This document shows, one piece after another, positions 48,045 through 57,748 of a stretch of DNA of 64,000 nt (position 1 is the stretch's first letter; the number at the start of each line of letters is the position of its first letter). The DNA is from UBA9620 sp965220695 (GTDB lineage Bacteria > Acidobacteriota > Vicinamibacteria > Vicinamibacterales > UBA8438), in contig OZ244838.1 in assembly GCA_965220695.1 (NCBI GenBank), positions 1,860,001 to 1,924,000 on the forward strand, in the 5' to 3' direction. The notes beneath the pieces were generated by a model. It saw only the letters and a list, made by a program, of their open reading frames with translations. It searched no databases and had not been told where the DNA came from. A program made the translations under genes and the position numbers.

Positions 48045-48883
48045 GCGCGAACTCCACCGGGCAGACGGAGGCACGGCAAACCGACCCTGGCGTACTGGCC
48101 CTGTCCGGCGTCCGTCTGATACGAGACGGCGCGACGATACTCGACGGTATCGATTGGCGGGTGCGAGCAGGGGAACGCTGGGTCGTGCTCGGCCCCAACG
48201 GCAGCGGCAAGTCGTCGTTGTGCCAGATCGCCACCCTCTACGTGCATCCCTCGGCCGGATCGGTGTCAGTGCTCGGCCACACGCTGGGTCGCGTCGACGT
48301 GCGTGCCCTCCGTCTCCGAATCGGCGTGGCAAGCGCCTCGCTCGCCACGCTGATGCAGCCGACGCTGACGGCCGAACAAATCGTGGTGGCGGGCCGGCAT
48401 GCCGCCCTCGCTCACTGGTGGCACATCTGCAACGACGCCGACTGGGCGCTGGCACGGGCATGCCTCGCGCGCGTCGGTTGTCTGGCTCACGCGGCGCAAC
48501 GCTTCGGCACGCTGTCCTCCGGAGAACGCCAGCGGGTCGTGCTCGCCCGCGCGCTGATGACCGATCCGGAGTTGCTGATTCTGGACGAGCCAACGGCCGG
48601 CATCGATCTGGCGGGACGGGAACGGATCATCCAAACGCTGGCCGAGCTGGCCAAGGACCGTGCGGCCCCGCCACTGGTCGTCGTCACCCACCATGTCGAG
48701 GAGATTCCCCCGGGGTTCACGCACGCGCTGCTCCTGGCGCACGGGCGGATCACGGCGGCGGGCCCGATCGACGAGGTCGTGACCGGCGAGCGGCTGTCTC
48801 GCTGTTTCGATCTCGAGCTTGCCGTGGAGCACCGTCACAACCGCTGGCGGGCCTGGGCGACCGCGTCCGCGCGTCCGCTCTGA
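48038..48883 (+). CDS. ABC transporter ATP-binding protein, YlmA/ModF-like
   Basis: Stand-alone ABC ATPase of 281 residues. Its GTG start overlaps the pntB stop by 7 bases. Walker A GPNGSGKS (about 52-59), signature SSGERQRV, Walker B LLILDEPTAG and switch His in VVTHHVEEIP are present; the Q-loop lies near SLATLMQPTLTAEQ. It resembles the YlmA/ModF group, whose roles are unclear. No permease or binding protein is adjacent. Coupling with pntB may only reflect operon packing. Confidence 0.88.
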   Translation: MVGANSTGQTEARQTDPGVLALSGVRLIRDGATILDGIDWRVRAGERWVVLGPNGSGKSSLCQIATLYVHPSAGSVSVLGHTLGRVDVRALRLRIGVASASLATLMQPTLTAEQIVVAGRHAALAHWWHICNDADWALARACLARVGCLAHAAQRFGTLSSGERQRVVLARALMTDPELLILDEPTAGIDLAGRERIIQTLAELAKDRAAPPLVVVTHHVEEIPPGFTHALLLAHGRITAAGPIDEVVTGERLSRCFDLELAVEHRHNRWRAWATASARPL

Positions 48884-48924
48884 TGCAGGCGTCCCGCCAC
48901 CGTTGCGGCCCCACGCGGTCGAAC

Positions 48925-50061
48925 TCAGGGCACAGCGGGCGCTGCACTCGACACGCTGTCGCGAAGTTCCCGGACCGTCGCCTCGACCACCTGCGCAAAA
49001 TCGCCGGTCTCGGCATGCACCCGCTGCTGCCGCGCATAGCTGGGTCCGCTGCGCATCATGCGCCGCACACGAAGCAACTCGGCGTGGCTGCCCAGACGCT
49101 TCGACACCGGTTCCAGTGTCTCGATCAGTTGATCGATACTCTCGTCGAGCGGCTCCAGCCGCCCCTCCTCGTCGACGATGACCTTCGCGTCGAGCGCCCA
49201 ACGAGCCGCCCGCCATTTGTTCTCCCGTACAATCCAGTACCGCTGAAGCGGCAGATACATGCCCTCGTCGTACTGTTCCCCAAGCCAGACGATCAGCGCC
49301 TGGATCAGGGCGGTCATCCCCACAATCTCGTCGAGGGTCGACAATCCGTCGCAGATGCGCACTTCGACGGTACCAAAGTCGGGATGAGGGCGAATGTCCC
49401 ACCAGATCTCGCGCACCGACTCGATGGCGTCGGCGTTGACCAGCGTGATCATCAGGCGCTGAAACTCGGCCCAGTTCAGCAGGCGATACGGCAGGCCGGC
49501 GGTGGGCAGACTCTCGAAGATCTTCACGCGGCACGACGCCAGCCCGGTCGTTTCCCCCTCGAAGAACGGCGAACTGGCGGAGAGCGCGAGCAGGTGCGGG
49601 ATATAGGTGCTCAGAGAATTGAAGACCGCGATCGCCTTCTCGCCGCTCTCGATGCCCACGTGGACATGGAGCCCGAAGATCATCAGGCGCCGCGCCGGCC
49701 ATTGACAGCGCTCGACCAGCAGGCGATACCGATCTTTGTCCGTGATCTTCTGCTGCGCCCAGCGCGAGAACGGGTGGGTGCCTGTGGCGGCGAGTTCGTA
49801 GCCGAGTTCGTCGCACACGGCGAGCAGCGACCGGAACCGGCCGGTCAGGTCATCGCGCACCTCCGCGATGTCAGAACAGACGTCGGTGTTAAGCTCGATC
49901 GTCGACTCGATCAGCTCGGGTTTGACGTGGCTGGCGTCATTGATCCGGTCCAGGATTCGGGAGGAACCGGACACGAGACGCTTCGTCTCGGGGTCGATGA
50001 TCTGCAACTCGACTTCGACCCCGACGGTAGAGTTCGGAGAACCGTTGAAATGAATGCGCAT
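48925..50061 (-). CDS. Carboxylate-amine ligase, YbdK/glutamate-cysteine ligase 2 family
   Basis: ATP-grasp-like ligase of the GCS2 family, 378 residues from the ATG at 50061 (a TTG at 50103 would add 14). Motifs match YbdK: STVGVEVELQIIDPETKRLV at the start, ELIESTIELNTDVCSDIAEV, THPFSRW, GLHVHVGIESGEKAI with the metal/ATP residues, and DIRPHPDFGTVEVRICD. E. coli YbdK has weak glutamate-cysteine ligase activity; the true substrate is uncertain. Convergent with the ABC ATPase gene (41-base gap). Confidence 0.9.
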   Translation of the reverse strand: MRIHFNGSPNSTVGVEVELQIIDPETKRLVSGSSRILDRINDASHVKPELIESTIELNTDVCSDIAEVRDDLTGRFRSLLAVCDELGYELAATGTHPFSRWAQQKITDKDRYRLLVERCQWPARRLMIFGLHVHVGIESGEKAIAVFNSLSTYIPHLLALSASSPFFEGETTGLASCRVKIFESLPTAGLPYRLLNWAEFQRLMITLVNADAIESVREIWWDIRPHPDFGTVEVRICDGLSTLDEIVGMTALIQALIVWLGEQYDEGMYLPLQRYWIVRENKWRAARWALDAKVIVDEEGRLEPLDESIDQLIETLEPVSKRLGSHAELLRVRRMMRSGPSYARQQRVHAETGDFAQVVEATVRELRDSVSSAAPAVP

Positions 50062-50164
50062 TCGGCCCGCTTCGTTGGCGGCCAGTATATCCGGAACCGT
50101 CAAATCGGATTCGCGGCACGGGGGTTCTCTCCGGCCCGACTGCGGGTAACATGGTCGAACGAAC

Positions 50165-50602
50165 TTGACTGACCGTCCGACACGCGGCGCCGGCCTGCGC
50201 CGCTATGCCCTGTATCAGATCCCCGGCCTGGTGCTCGCCACCGGCGCCGTTCTCCTGATTCACCGCTGGACGGCGTTGCCGGGGTGGGCCGCCGTGGGGC
50301 TGGTCGTCGCCTGGATGCTGAAGGACGCCGCGCTGTACCCGTGGTTGCGGTCCGCCTACGAGCCGGACTCGCGCCGCGTCATCGAACGCCTGGTGGGGCT
50401 GACAGGCATAGCGGTCGAACCGCTGACGCCACACGGGTACGTCCGCGTACGGGGTGAGCTGTGGCGTGCCGAGCCGGTCTCCCCTGCCGAGGACATCGGC
50501 GCCGGTCACGCCGTCACGATCGACGGGGTCCGCGGCACGACGCTCCTGGTGCGGGCCGGCGCCGGCCCGCCGCACGCGGCGACACCCGCCGCACACGACT
50601 AA
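50165..50602 (+). CDS. NfeD-like membrane protein
   Basis: Protein of 145 residues with a TTG start, two N-terminal membrane spans (YALYQIPGLVLATGAVLLIH and LPGWAAVGLVVAWMLKDAAL) and a C-terminal OB-fold NfeD domain (VGLTGIAVEPLTPHGYVRVRGELWRAE, then AVTIDGVRGTTLLVRAG). NfeD proteins assist stomatin-like proteins or membrane proteases; no stomatin gene is adjacent. Its last 4 bases overlap the convergent epimerase gene. Confidence 0.85.
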   Translation: MTDRPTRGAGLRRYALYQIPGLVLATGAVLLIHRWTALPGWAAVGLVVAWMLKDAALYPWLRSAYEPDSRRVIERLVGLTGIAVEPLTPHGYVRVRGELWRAEPVSPAEDIGAGHAVTIDGVRGTTLLVRAGAGPPHAATPAAHD

Positions 50603-51552
50603 CCACCCGGGGCCGGCTGCCAGACCCGGCTGCGGCACCAGGCCATCGTCGCCGCGATGCCCTCGTCCAACAGGACGGCCGGCTCGTATCCGAGCAACTC
50701 CCGCGCCCGGGTGATGTCGGCCTGCGAGTCTCGTACATCGCCGAGCCGCGGAGCCGCGTATTCCGGCCGCACGTCGTTCCCGCTCATCTCGCGCATGATC
50801 CGGAACAGGGTGTTGAGCGACACCCGCCCGCCGCTCGATACGTTGCACACCTGACCCGCCGCACCCGGCGCGGCGCACGCTTCGAGGGTGCCGTCGGCAA
50901 CGTTCGTTACGTAGGTGAAGTCACGGGTCTGCTCTCCGTCGCCGTAGATCGTCGGAGCGCGGCCCTCGATCAAGCACCGCGCGAAGAGAGAAACGACGCC
51001 CGAGTACGGCGATGTCGGATGCTGGCGCGGACCGAATACGTTGAAGTAGCGGACCGAGACCGTCTCCAATCCGTACAACTCATGGAACAGCTTGAGATAC
51101 CGCTCACCGACCAGTTTCTGCAGCCCATAGGGCGACAGCGGATCCGTCGGCATGTCCTCGCGCTTCGGCAGCGTGGCGGTATTGCCGTAGACCGCGGACG
51201 AACTCGCAAAGACGACCCGTTGCACGCCACTGCGCCGCGCGGCGACCAGCAGGCTCAGCGTTCCGGTGACGTTGGCGTGATTCGACGCCAGCGGCTCGGC
51301 GATCGAGCGCGGCACCGACGGAATGGCGGCCAGATGCACCACGTAGTCGACACCCGTGACGGCCTTCGCTGCGACCGCGGGATCCGCCACGTCCCCCACC
51401 AACAGGTCGACGCCGTCGAGATCGGACAGATTCTCTCGGCACCCCGTTGTCAGGTTGTCGAGCACCCGTATCTCCTGGCCGCGAGACACGAGTTCCTCGA
51501 CGATGTGCGAGCCGATGAACCCGGCGCCGCCGGTCACCAGATAGCTGGCCAT
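50599..51552 (-). CDS. NAD-dependent sugar-nucleotide epimerase/dehydratase
   Basis: Extended short-chain dehydrogenase of 317 residues, related to UDP-glucose 4-epimerase (GalE/WbpP). Rossmann motif YLVTGGAGFIGSHIVEEL is at the N-terminus, the catalytic triad region has SSSAVYGN and YGLQK, then RYFNVFGPRQHPTSPYSGVV and YGDGEQTRDFTYVTNVADG. The closing region RELLGYEPAVLLDEG is typical. It likely makes a sugar nucleotide for surface polysaccharide. The amidohydrolase gene lies 10 bases upstream on the same strand. Confidence 0.92.
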   Translation of the reverse strand: MASYLVTGGAGFIGSHIVEELVSRGQEIRVLDNLTTGCRENLSDLDGVDLLVGDVADPAVAAKAVTGVDYVVHLAAIPSVPRSIAEPLASNHANVTGTLSLLVAARRSGVQRVVFASSSAVYGNTATLPKREDMPTDPLSPYGLQKLVGERYLKLFHELYGLETVSVRYFNVFGPRQHPTSPYSGVVSLFARCLIEGRAPTIYGDGEQTRDFTYVTNVADGTLEACAAPGAAGQVCNVSSGGRVSLNTLFRIMREMSGNDVRPEYAAPRLGDVRDSQADITRARELLGYEPAVLLDEGIAATMAWCRSRVWQPAPGG

Positions 51553-51562
51553 ACCATCCGTG

Positions 51563-52690
51563 TCAGTTTGCCGGAAACCCGCTGGACGGAATGCCCGGGA
51601 CGACGCGCAACGCGTTCTCGTAGTAGACCCCGCGCAAAAGGTCGTCCGACAACCCGAGCCCGTACAGCTTCCAGAAAGCGTGATACCGGCGGTAGTAGTC
51701 GAAATACTCGTCCTCGGTCTCGAACGTGCGCCAGTAGTAGGGAAACTCGTCCGGGGCGTACGAGTCCTTGCCGAACAATATGCGGTCGGGATACGCCTCG
51801 AAGAAGGCCTTGGCGGCGCGCGGTTGCCGGCCGAACTCGTAGAGCACGGCGCCGGTCTCGACGACGACGTTGGGCATCCGGTCGAGCATGGCGCCGAGCC
51901 GGCCGAGATCGTTCGCGTGCCACGCCATGTGGGCGGCGATGAATCGGGTGTTCGGATGACCTGAGAACAGCCGGTCGCGCTCGGCCATGATGGCGTCGAA
52001 GGTGGGATACCGATCGGCCGGCAGCCGGCGCCCCGGCCGCAACACCAACTCGAGCCAGCGCTCGTTGTAGCGATCGACCGGTTGAAAGAACTCGCTGGGC
52101 TCGCCGGTGTGAATCAGCACGGGAATGTCAAGGCGGGCGCACATTTCCCACACCGGATCGAGCTCGGGGTCGTCGACCGCGACCCGCCGCCCCTGACCGT
52201 CGCGAACGGTGAGGCCAAAGTTCTTGAACAGCTTCAGACCGACGGCCCCCGCTGCCACATCCCGTTCAAGCTGGCCGGCCGCTCGCGCGCCGAACCCCGG
52301 CGTGACGCCGTTGCTGAAATCGAGATTGGCGAAGAACACCATCCGATCCGGATGGGCGCTGGCCTGAATGGCTCGCACGCCGCTCGCCAGCGTGTTGCCC
52401 GATCCGCCGCTGAGATTCACCAGCACCTGGAGGTTGAGCTGGTCCATCTCTCTGACGATGGTCTCCCAGCGCGTACCCGACAATCCGGGCCGATGGTGGC
52501 TGTGTATATCGACGACCGGGAACCTGGCCCGCGGCACCGGGTGTTCCGGCACGACAAGCGTCGACCGTGGCGTGTAGTCCTCTACGGTGAGCGCTTCGTT
52601 CGCCCCGCCGCGTCGGTCCTGTGCCGCCAGGGCCGCCACGATCCCGACCAGCGCGAGCGCGCACGCTGCAATGCCTCCTCGACGCATCAT
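51563..52690 (-). CDS. Amidohydrolase family protein (amidohydro-rel 2), exported
   Basis: TIM-barrel metal hydrolase or decarboxylase-like protein of 375 residues; the ATG at 52690 gives a signal peptide (GIAACALALVGIVAALAAQ). The metal motif HSHH (in VVDIHSHHRPGLSG) stands near residue 60 in place of the usual HxH. Later ligands are IHTGEPSEF, FIAAHMAWHANDLG, and Asp in ILFGKDSYAPDEFP. This resembles the ACMSD-like amidohydrolase 2 group. Substrate unknown. It precedes the epimerase gene with a 10-base gap, and its 5' end is 75 bases from the 3' end of the RNase P RNA. Confidence 0.88.
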   Translation of the reverse strand: MMRRGGIAACALALVGIVAALAAQDRRGGANEALTVEDYTPRSTLVVPEHPVPRARFPVVDIHSHHRPGLSGTRWETIVREMDQLNLQVLVNLSGGSGNTLASGVRAIQASAHPDRMVFFANLDFSNGVTPGFGARAAGQLERDVAAGAVGLKLFKNFGLTVRDGQGRRVAVDDPELDPVWEMCARLDIPVLIHTGEPSEFFQPVDRYNERWLELVLRPGRRLPADRYPTFDAIMAERDRLFSGHPNTRFIAAHMAWHANDLGRLGAMLDRMPNVVVETGAVLYEFGRQPRAAKAFFEAYPDRILFGKDSYAPDEFPYYWRTFETEDEYFDYYRRYHAFWKLYGLGLSDDLLRGVYYENALRVVPGIPSSGFPAN

Positions 52691-52765
52691 CACCCCCTCG
52701 TGATCCCGGCTCTCCGACACCCGGCCGGCAGCGGGCCGCCTCGCGTTCGGTCAGCGAAAGGTCCG

Positions 52766-53177
52766 CCGCAGAGAGACGATAAGCCGAATTCTGTACCCGG
52801 CGCCCGGCCCGAGGGCGTGAACACCGGGTGACGACCATTCATCTAGCCCCGCCATCACTGGCAGGGTCGAGCAACCTACCCGGAGGCCTCGGACGGGCCG
52901 CCCTCTGGCGCCTCCCTATTTGGTCTTGCTCCGTGCGGGGTTTAGCCTGCCATCCACCTTGCGGCGAACGCGGTGCGCTCTTACCGCACCTTTTCACCCT
53001 TACCTCCACTTCGTCCGGCTGAACGCCGAACTCACCAGAGGCGGTTTGTTTTCTGTGCTACTTTCCTTCAGGTCGCCCTGACCGGGGATTACCCGGCACA
53101 CTGCCCTCTGGAGTTCGGACTTTCCTCCCCGCGCCGGGCCATGACCCGGCGCGCGGCGGTCGTCTGTCTCTCTACGG
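52766..53177 (-). ncRNA. rnpB: RNase P RNA, bacterial type A
   Basis: Catalytic RNA that trims tRNA 5' ends. On the minus strand the conserved GGAGGAAAGTCCG block follows the first stem, and near the 3' end AGAATTCGGCTTATC is present, both diagnostic of bacterial RNase P. The ends are set by the P1 helix: 12 bases at 53166-53177 pair with 52766-52777 with one G-U pair. Internal landmarks, again on the minus strand, include GCAGGCTAAACCCC and GGAGCAAGACCAAATAG. About 412 bases, normal length. It lies between the amidohydrolase and sigma-54 regulator genes. Confidence 0.95.
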
Positions 53178-53234
53178 CGGATTGTCAAAGAACGCGTCGT
53201 CGTCACATCGACGGCAACTGTGCTGTCGGCCGAG

Positions 53235-54608
53235 CTACCCGTCGGTGTCCTGGCTGATCTGATACTGCTCGAGTTTCTTGTACAGATTGCTGCGCGGCGT
53301 ATCGATGACTTCAGCGGTCTTCGAGATGTTCCAGCCATGCTCTCGCAGTCTGGCCACCAGGAACTCCCGTTCAGCCACTTCCTTGAACTCGCGCAGGGTC
53401 GCCGCCCGATGAGCGGCCGCATCGGCCGCGCCGCCCGTTGGCTCGCCGCGCAGCACCCCACGCACATCGCTGGCATCGATGGTCGCCCCGGGACTCATCA
53501 CCATGAGACGTTCCACGATGTTCCGCAACTCCCGTACGTTGCCCCGCCACCGTTCACCCGTCATCAATTCGAGCGCTGCCGGTGCGAACTGTTTCGGCCG
53601 AAAGTTGTTCTCCCGGCAGAACAGCCGGACGAAATGCTCGACGAGGCGCGGAATGTCCTCACGGCGATCACGCAGCGGAGGTACCAGGATCGGGATCACG
53701 CTGAGGCGGAAGTAGAGATCTTCGCGAAACGTCTCACCATCGATCAATTCGTCCAGATTGCGATTGGTGGCGGCAATTACCCGCACGTCGACCTTAATCG
53801 TGCGCGCCGAACCGAGACGCTCGACTTCGCCCTCCTGCAGCACCCGCAACACCTTGGCCTGCGTGCGCAGGCTCATGTCCCCGACCTCATCGAGAAAGAT
53901 CGTACCCCGGTCGGCTTGCTCGAACTTGCCGATCTGCTTCTGGGTGGCGCCGGTGAACGCCCCCCGTTCATGTCCGAACAGTTCAGACTCGATCAACTCT
54001 TCGGGCAATGCGGCGCAGTTGACCTGGACGAACCGCTCGCGGCCCCGCCGGCTGTTGCGATGAATCGCCCGGGCCACGAGCTCCTTGCCCACCCCGCTCT
54101 CGCCCTGGATCAGCACGATGCTGCTCGTCGGCGCCGCGAGGCTGATCGCCTCGGTTACGCCTCTGAGTGTCGGGCTGTCGCCAATCATCTCGTGCCTGAT
54201 CTCAGCCTGTGCCCTATACCCCTTCACCTCCGTCTCGAGCCGGTGCTGCTCCAGCGCGTTCCTGATGTCCACTCTCAGTGAGTCACCTTCAAACCCTTTT
54301 TCGAGAAAGGAAAACGCGCCAAGGTGTTTCGTGGCCTCGACCGCCGTACTGATGGTGCCGTGACCGGAGATGACGATGACGGGGACCTTGTCGCCGCGCT
54401 CATTCATCCGACGCAGCACCTCGAGCCCGTCCATACCCGGCATCTTGACGTCGAGCAATACCAGGTCCGGGCTCTCGATCGCGATCAGATCGAGTCCTTC
54501 CTGGCCGCTCCGGCCGAACAGGCACTCATAGCCCTCGTACTCGAGGGTCATCTTCAGCGCATCCCGCACGCCTTCGTCGTCGTCAACGACCAGAATCCGT
54601 TCTTTCAT
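53235..54608 (-). CDS. Sigma-54-dependent response regulator, NtrC family
   Basis: Transcription activator of 457 residues. The receiver domain (1-120) has the phospho-acceptor Asp53 in LVLLDVKMPG. The AAA+ domain has Walker A GESGVGKE, the sigma-54 contact loop ERGAFTGAT and Walker B GTIFLDEVGDM. A Fis-type HTH at the C-terminus ends LREHGWNISKTAEVIDTPRSNLYKKLEQY. Its ATG overlaps the ligA stop by 4 bases (ATGA). No histidine kinase is in the window. Target genes unknown; no clear GG-N10-GC promoters were found by eye. Confidence 0.94.
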   Translation of the reverse strand: MKERILVVDDDEGVRDALKMTLEYEGYECLFGRSGQEGLDLIAIESPDLVLLDVKMPGMDGLEVLRRMNERGDKVPVIVISGHGTISTAVEATKHLGAFSFLEKGFEGDSLRVDIRNALEQHRLETEVKGYRAQAEIRHEMIGDSPTLRGVTEAISLAAPTSSIVLIQGESGVGKELVARAIHRNSRRGRERFVQVNCAALPEELIESELFGHERGAFTGATQKQIGKFEQADRGTIFLDEVGDMSLRTQAKVLRVLQEGEVERLGSARTIKVDVRVIAATNRNLDELIDGETFREDLYFRLSVIPILVPPLRDRREDIPRLVEHFVRLFCRENNFRPKQFAPAALELMTGERWRGNVRELRNIVERLMVMSPGATIDASDVRGVLRGEPTGGAADAAAHRAATLREFKEVAEREFLVARLREHGWNISKTAEVIDTPRSNLYKKLEQYQISQDTDG

Positions 54609-56656
54609 GGCGCAGCGGTCATTATAAGGTTCCGAAAACCATCCTCGTCGATTGTCTCCACACCGAGCGCGCGTGCTTTCTCGAACTTGGAACCGGGATC
54701 GGCGCCGACCACGACACAACTCGTCTTGCCGCTGACCGACCCGGTCACCTTGCCCCCACGCGCCTCGATCGCCGCTTTCGCAGCGTCTCTCGACATCGAG
54801 CCGAGAGTGCCTGTGATGACGAACGTCCGTCCGCTCAGGGGCTGGACAACCGGCGACGGCGACGGCTCGTCGCTGTCCATCCTGACTCCCGCCGCCTGCA
54901 AGCGCTCCAGCAGGTGCCGGTTCGATTCCTGGTCGAGAAACGCCCGCATGGACTCGGCAACGATCGGGCCGATGCCATCGATCGCCTCGATCTTCTCGCG
55001 CGACGCCGCAATCAACTCGACGAGACCGCCGAAACGCCCGGACAGCAAGGCGGCCGTCCCTTCACCGACGTGCCGCACACCGAGCCCATACAGCAGGTGG
55101 GCAAAGTCCCGGCGTTTGCTTTTCTCGATCTCCGCGACAAGGTTCGCGGCCGATTTCTGCTCCATCCGATTGAGCCCGGCCAACGCGTCGACGGTCAACT
55201 GATAGATATCGGCAGCGTCTCGTACCAGTCCGACCTCGACCAGTTGGTCGACCAGCGACTCGCCGAGCCCTTCGATATTCATCGCGCGGCGGCCCGCGAA
55301 GTGCAGCAGTCCCCGGCGGATCTTGGCCGGGCACTGGTGGTTGGGACAGCGCCAGACTACCTCCTGCTCGCCGCGATCCAGGGGCGTCCCGCAGACCGGA
55401 CAGGTCGTGGGCATGACGAACGGCGGTAGCACCTCACCGGCAGGACGACGGCTGAGGATCGGCTTCACCACCTTCGGGATGATGTCGCCTCCCTTCTCAA
55501 CGAGTACGTAGTCTCCCGGCCGAACATCCTTCCTGGCGACGTCTTCGGCGTTATGCAGGGTAGCCATTCGCACCGTCGTCCCCGCCAGCCGGACCGGCTC
55601 GAGCACTGCGTAGGGGGTGACCGCGCCGGTTCTCCCCACGTTGACCTCGATGCGCAACAGCCTCGTCGTCGCCTGCTCGGCCGGGAACTTGAAGGCCATC
55701 GCCCAGCGGGGAAACTTGGCGGTCTGACCGAGCCGCGCCCGATCCGACAACGTGTCGACCTTGACCACCACGCCATCGATATCGAACGGCAGTTCGCGCC
55801 GCTCGTCGGCCCAACGGCGGCAGTAGGCGATGACGTCGACGATACCCTCGCAGCGCTGCCAGTGTCGCTCGACCGGCAGCCCCCAGCCTGCGAGCTGATC
55901 CAGCGCCGCCGCATGCCCGAGCGGCATCGTCTGTCCGACGCCCCCGTCGTTGCGCGGCTCGACCAGTTGATACAGATAGGCCCCGAGACCCCGCCTCGCG
56001 ACCAGCAGGGCGTCCAGCGTCCGCATCGTTCCAGCGGCGGCGTTGCGAGGATTGGCGTATGGCGGCGCTCCCATCTCCGCGCGTTCGTCATTCATCCGAT
56101 CGAAGGACGCCCTGGGCAGGTAGATTTCGCCCCGCACCTCGACGTCGCCCGGCACGTGCGTCCTCAACCCCAGTGGTATGCCACGAATGGCGCGGACATT
56201 GGGCGTCACGTCTTCGCCGCGGACTCCGTCTCCCCGCGTCACGCCGCGCCGCAGCAGACCGTTGCGATAGTGCAACGCGATGCTGAGTCCGTCGATCTTG
56301 AGCTCGGCGACATACGAGACGGGCGTGTCGCCGTCCTGAGCCAGGCCTTTCCGTACACGCTCGTCGAACGAGATCAGTTCAGCTTCCTCGTAGGCGTTGT
56401 CGAGGCTCAGCATCGGCGTCTCGTGCTCGACGGTGTCGATCCGGTCGGCTGGCCGCCCCGCGACCCGCTGCGTCGGGGAATCCGGAGTGACCAGCTCCGG
56501 GTGCGCCGCTTCGAGCGCCGCGAGCCGTCGCAGCAGTCGATCGAACTCCGTGTCGGAGATCTCGGGGTCGTACAGTACGTAGTACCGTTCTTCGTGGTAG
56601 CGAATCTCGGCCCGTAGTGCCTCGAGGGTCTGGACGATCTGTTCGCTGGAAGGCAC
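54605..56656 (-). CDS. ligA: NAD-dependent DNA ligase
   Basis: Seals nicks in DNA using NAD. All LigA domains are present in 683 residues: Ia (YYVLYDPEISDTEFDRLLRR), adenylation domain with active Lys in YVAELKIDGLSIAL near residue 120, OB fold, the four-Cys zinc finger (CPVC and a later WRCPNHQCPAK) near 405-430, helix-hairpin-helix repeats, and a C-terminal BRCT domain (SGRTFVITGTLGSMSRDAAK). It lies 34 bases after the polyprenyl synthase gene and overlaps the regulator gene. Confidence 0.96.
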   Translation of the reverse strand: MPSSEQIVQTLEALRAEIRYHEERYYVLYDPEISDTEFDRLLRRLAALEAAHPELVTPDSPTQRVAGRPADRIDTVEHETPMLSLDNAYEEAELISFDERVRKGLAQDGDTPVSYVAELKIDGLSIALHYRNGLLRRGVTRGDGVRGEDVTPNVRAIRGIPLGLRTHVPGDVEVRGEIYLPRASFDRMNDERAEMGAPPYANPRNAAAGTMRTLDALLVARRGLGAYLYQLVEPRNDGGVGQTMPLGHAAALDQLAGWGLPVERHWQRCEGIVDVIAYCRRWADERRELPFDIDGVVVKVDTLSDRARLGQTAKFPRWAMAFKFPAEQATTRLLRIEVNVGRTGAVTPYAVLEPVRLAGTTVRMATLHNAEDVARKDVRPGDYVLVEKGGDIIPKVVKPILSRRPAGEVLPPFVMPTTCPVCGTPLDRGEQEVVWRCPNHQCPAKIRRGLLHFAGRRAMNIEGLGESLVDQLVEVGLVRDAADIYQLTVDALAGLNRMEQKSAANLVAEIEKSKRRDFAHLLYGLGVRHVGEGTAALLSGRFGGLVELIAASREKIEAIDGIGPIVAESMRAFLDQESNRHLLERLQAAGVRMDSDEPSPSPVVQPLSGRTFVITGTLGSMSRDAAKAAIEARGGKVTGSVSGKTSCVVVGADPGSKFEKARALGVETIDEDGFRNLIMTAAP

Positions 56657-56690
56657 CGGGGATGATTCGAACGTCGCGCCGGACGCGGGG

Positions 56691-57686
56691 CTACCGGTCG
56701 CGAATCAGGACGTAGTCTGGAAGCGACATCAACGCCTCGAGCTCGGGCGTCATCGGAAAACCACTCAGTTGCCGCTTGGCCGCCTCGGCGAAACCCACCG
56801 CTCGCTCGTACGCCTGTTCCAACACCCGGTGCCTGGTCAACAGACCGCGGAGTTCCTGCCATGCCTCGGGCGTGAACACCCGATCACTGACGATCGCGTC
56901 GAGCACCTCGCGCGCCCGCCCTTCATCCCGCTGCAGCAGGTAGATGGCCGGAAGCGTCATCTTGCCGTCGCGGACATCGCCGCCGACCGGCTTGCCCAGC
57001 ACCGTCTCGTCAGCCGTGTAGTCGAGCAGATCGTCAACCAACTGAAATGCGATACCCAAATTGAACCCGTAGTCTCGCAGCGCGAGCTGCCGGTCCTCGG
57101 AGAGGCCGCCCAGAATGCTGCCGATCTGGGCACATCCGCCGAACAGATGGGCGGTCTTGCGTCCAATGATCTCGAGATGCTCGTCCTCCGTGAGGTCCAC
57201 CACCCCGGTCTTCGTAAGCTGATACAACTCGCCTTCAATCATGCGGAGCGTGACATCGCACAACAGGCGTACCAGTTCGAGCGAGTCGACGGTCAACGCC
57301 ATACCCATCGACTTGATGTACAGATAGTCGCCCAGCAGGACGGTGATGTCGTTGCCCCATCGCGAGTGCACCGCCTCGCGCCCACGCCGGACGACCGAAT
57401 CGTCGATCATGTCGTCGTGGACCAGTGTCGCGGTGTGAATGAACTCGACGACCGCGGCGTACAGCGTCGCCTGGGCGCCCCGATATCCGCCCAGGCGGGC
57501 GCACATCAACAGCAACGCCGGCCGAACCCGCTTGCCGCCGCTGTTCTGGATATAACGGCCGATCTCCGGGATCAATTCGACCCGTGACTCGACATGGCGC
57601 GCGAACTGGCGCTCTACTGAATCCAGATCCTGGCGAATGGGTTCGAAAATCTGGGCGAGGTCGGGTGGCGAGGAAATTCTCGACAA
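56691..57686 (-). CDS. Polyprenyl diphosphate synthase (quinone side-chain type)
   Basis: Trans-isoprenyl diphosphate synthase of 331 residues, making the C35-C45 tails of menaquinone or ubiquinone. The first Asp-rich motif is HDDMIDDS, with GGKRVRPALLLM before it and RRGREAVHSRWGN after; the second Asp-rich motif is QLVDDLLDYTAD. The pattern is of the IspB/HepT type (DDxxD twice). Which chain length it makes cannot be told. It heads a ligA-regulator run on the minus strand. Confidence 0.93.
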   Translation of the reverse strand: MSRISSPPDLAQIFEPIRQDLDSVERQFARHVESRVELIPEIGRYIQNSGGKRVRPALLLMCARLGGYRGAQATLYAAVVEFIHTATLVHDDMIDDSVVRRGREAVHSRWGNDITVLLGDYLYIKSMGMALTVDSLELVRLLCDVTLRMIEGELYQLTKTGVVDLTEDEHLEIIGRKTAHLFGGCAQIGSILGGLSEDRQLALRDYGFNLGIAFQLVDDLLDYTADETVLGKPVGGDVRDGKMTLPAIYLLQRDEGRAREVLDAIVSDRVFTPEAWQELRGLLTRHRVLEQAYERAVGFAEAAKRQLSGFPMTPELEALMSLPDYVLIRDR

Positions 57687-57748
57687 GGTGGTTTCTCGCG
57701 TTCAGGATCTGAGCACACTTGCGAGCCAAGTGTCAACGTTACAACCCT

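Noticed and set aside
48425..48450. TGGCAC-like match to a sigma-54 promoter inside the ABC ATPase gene
   Set aside because: Internal to a coding region, spacing and second element poorly matched.
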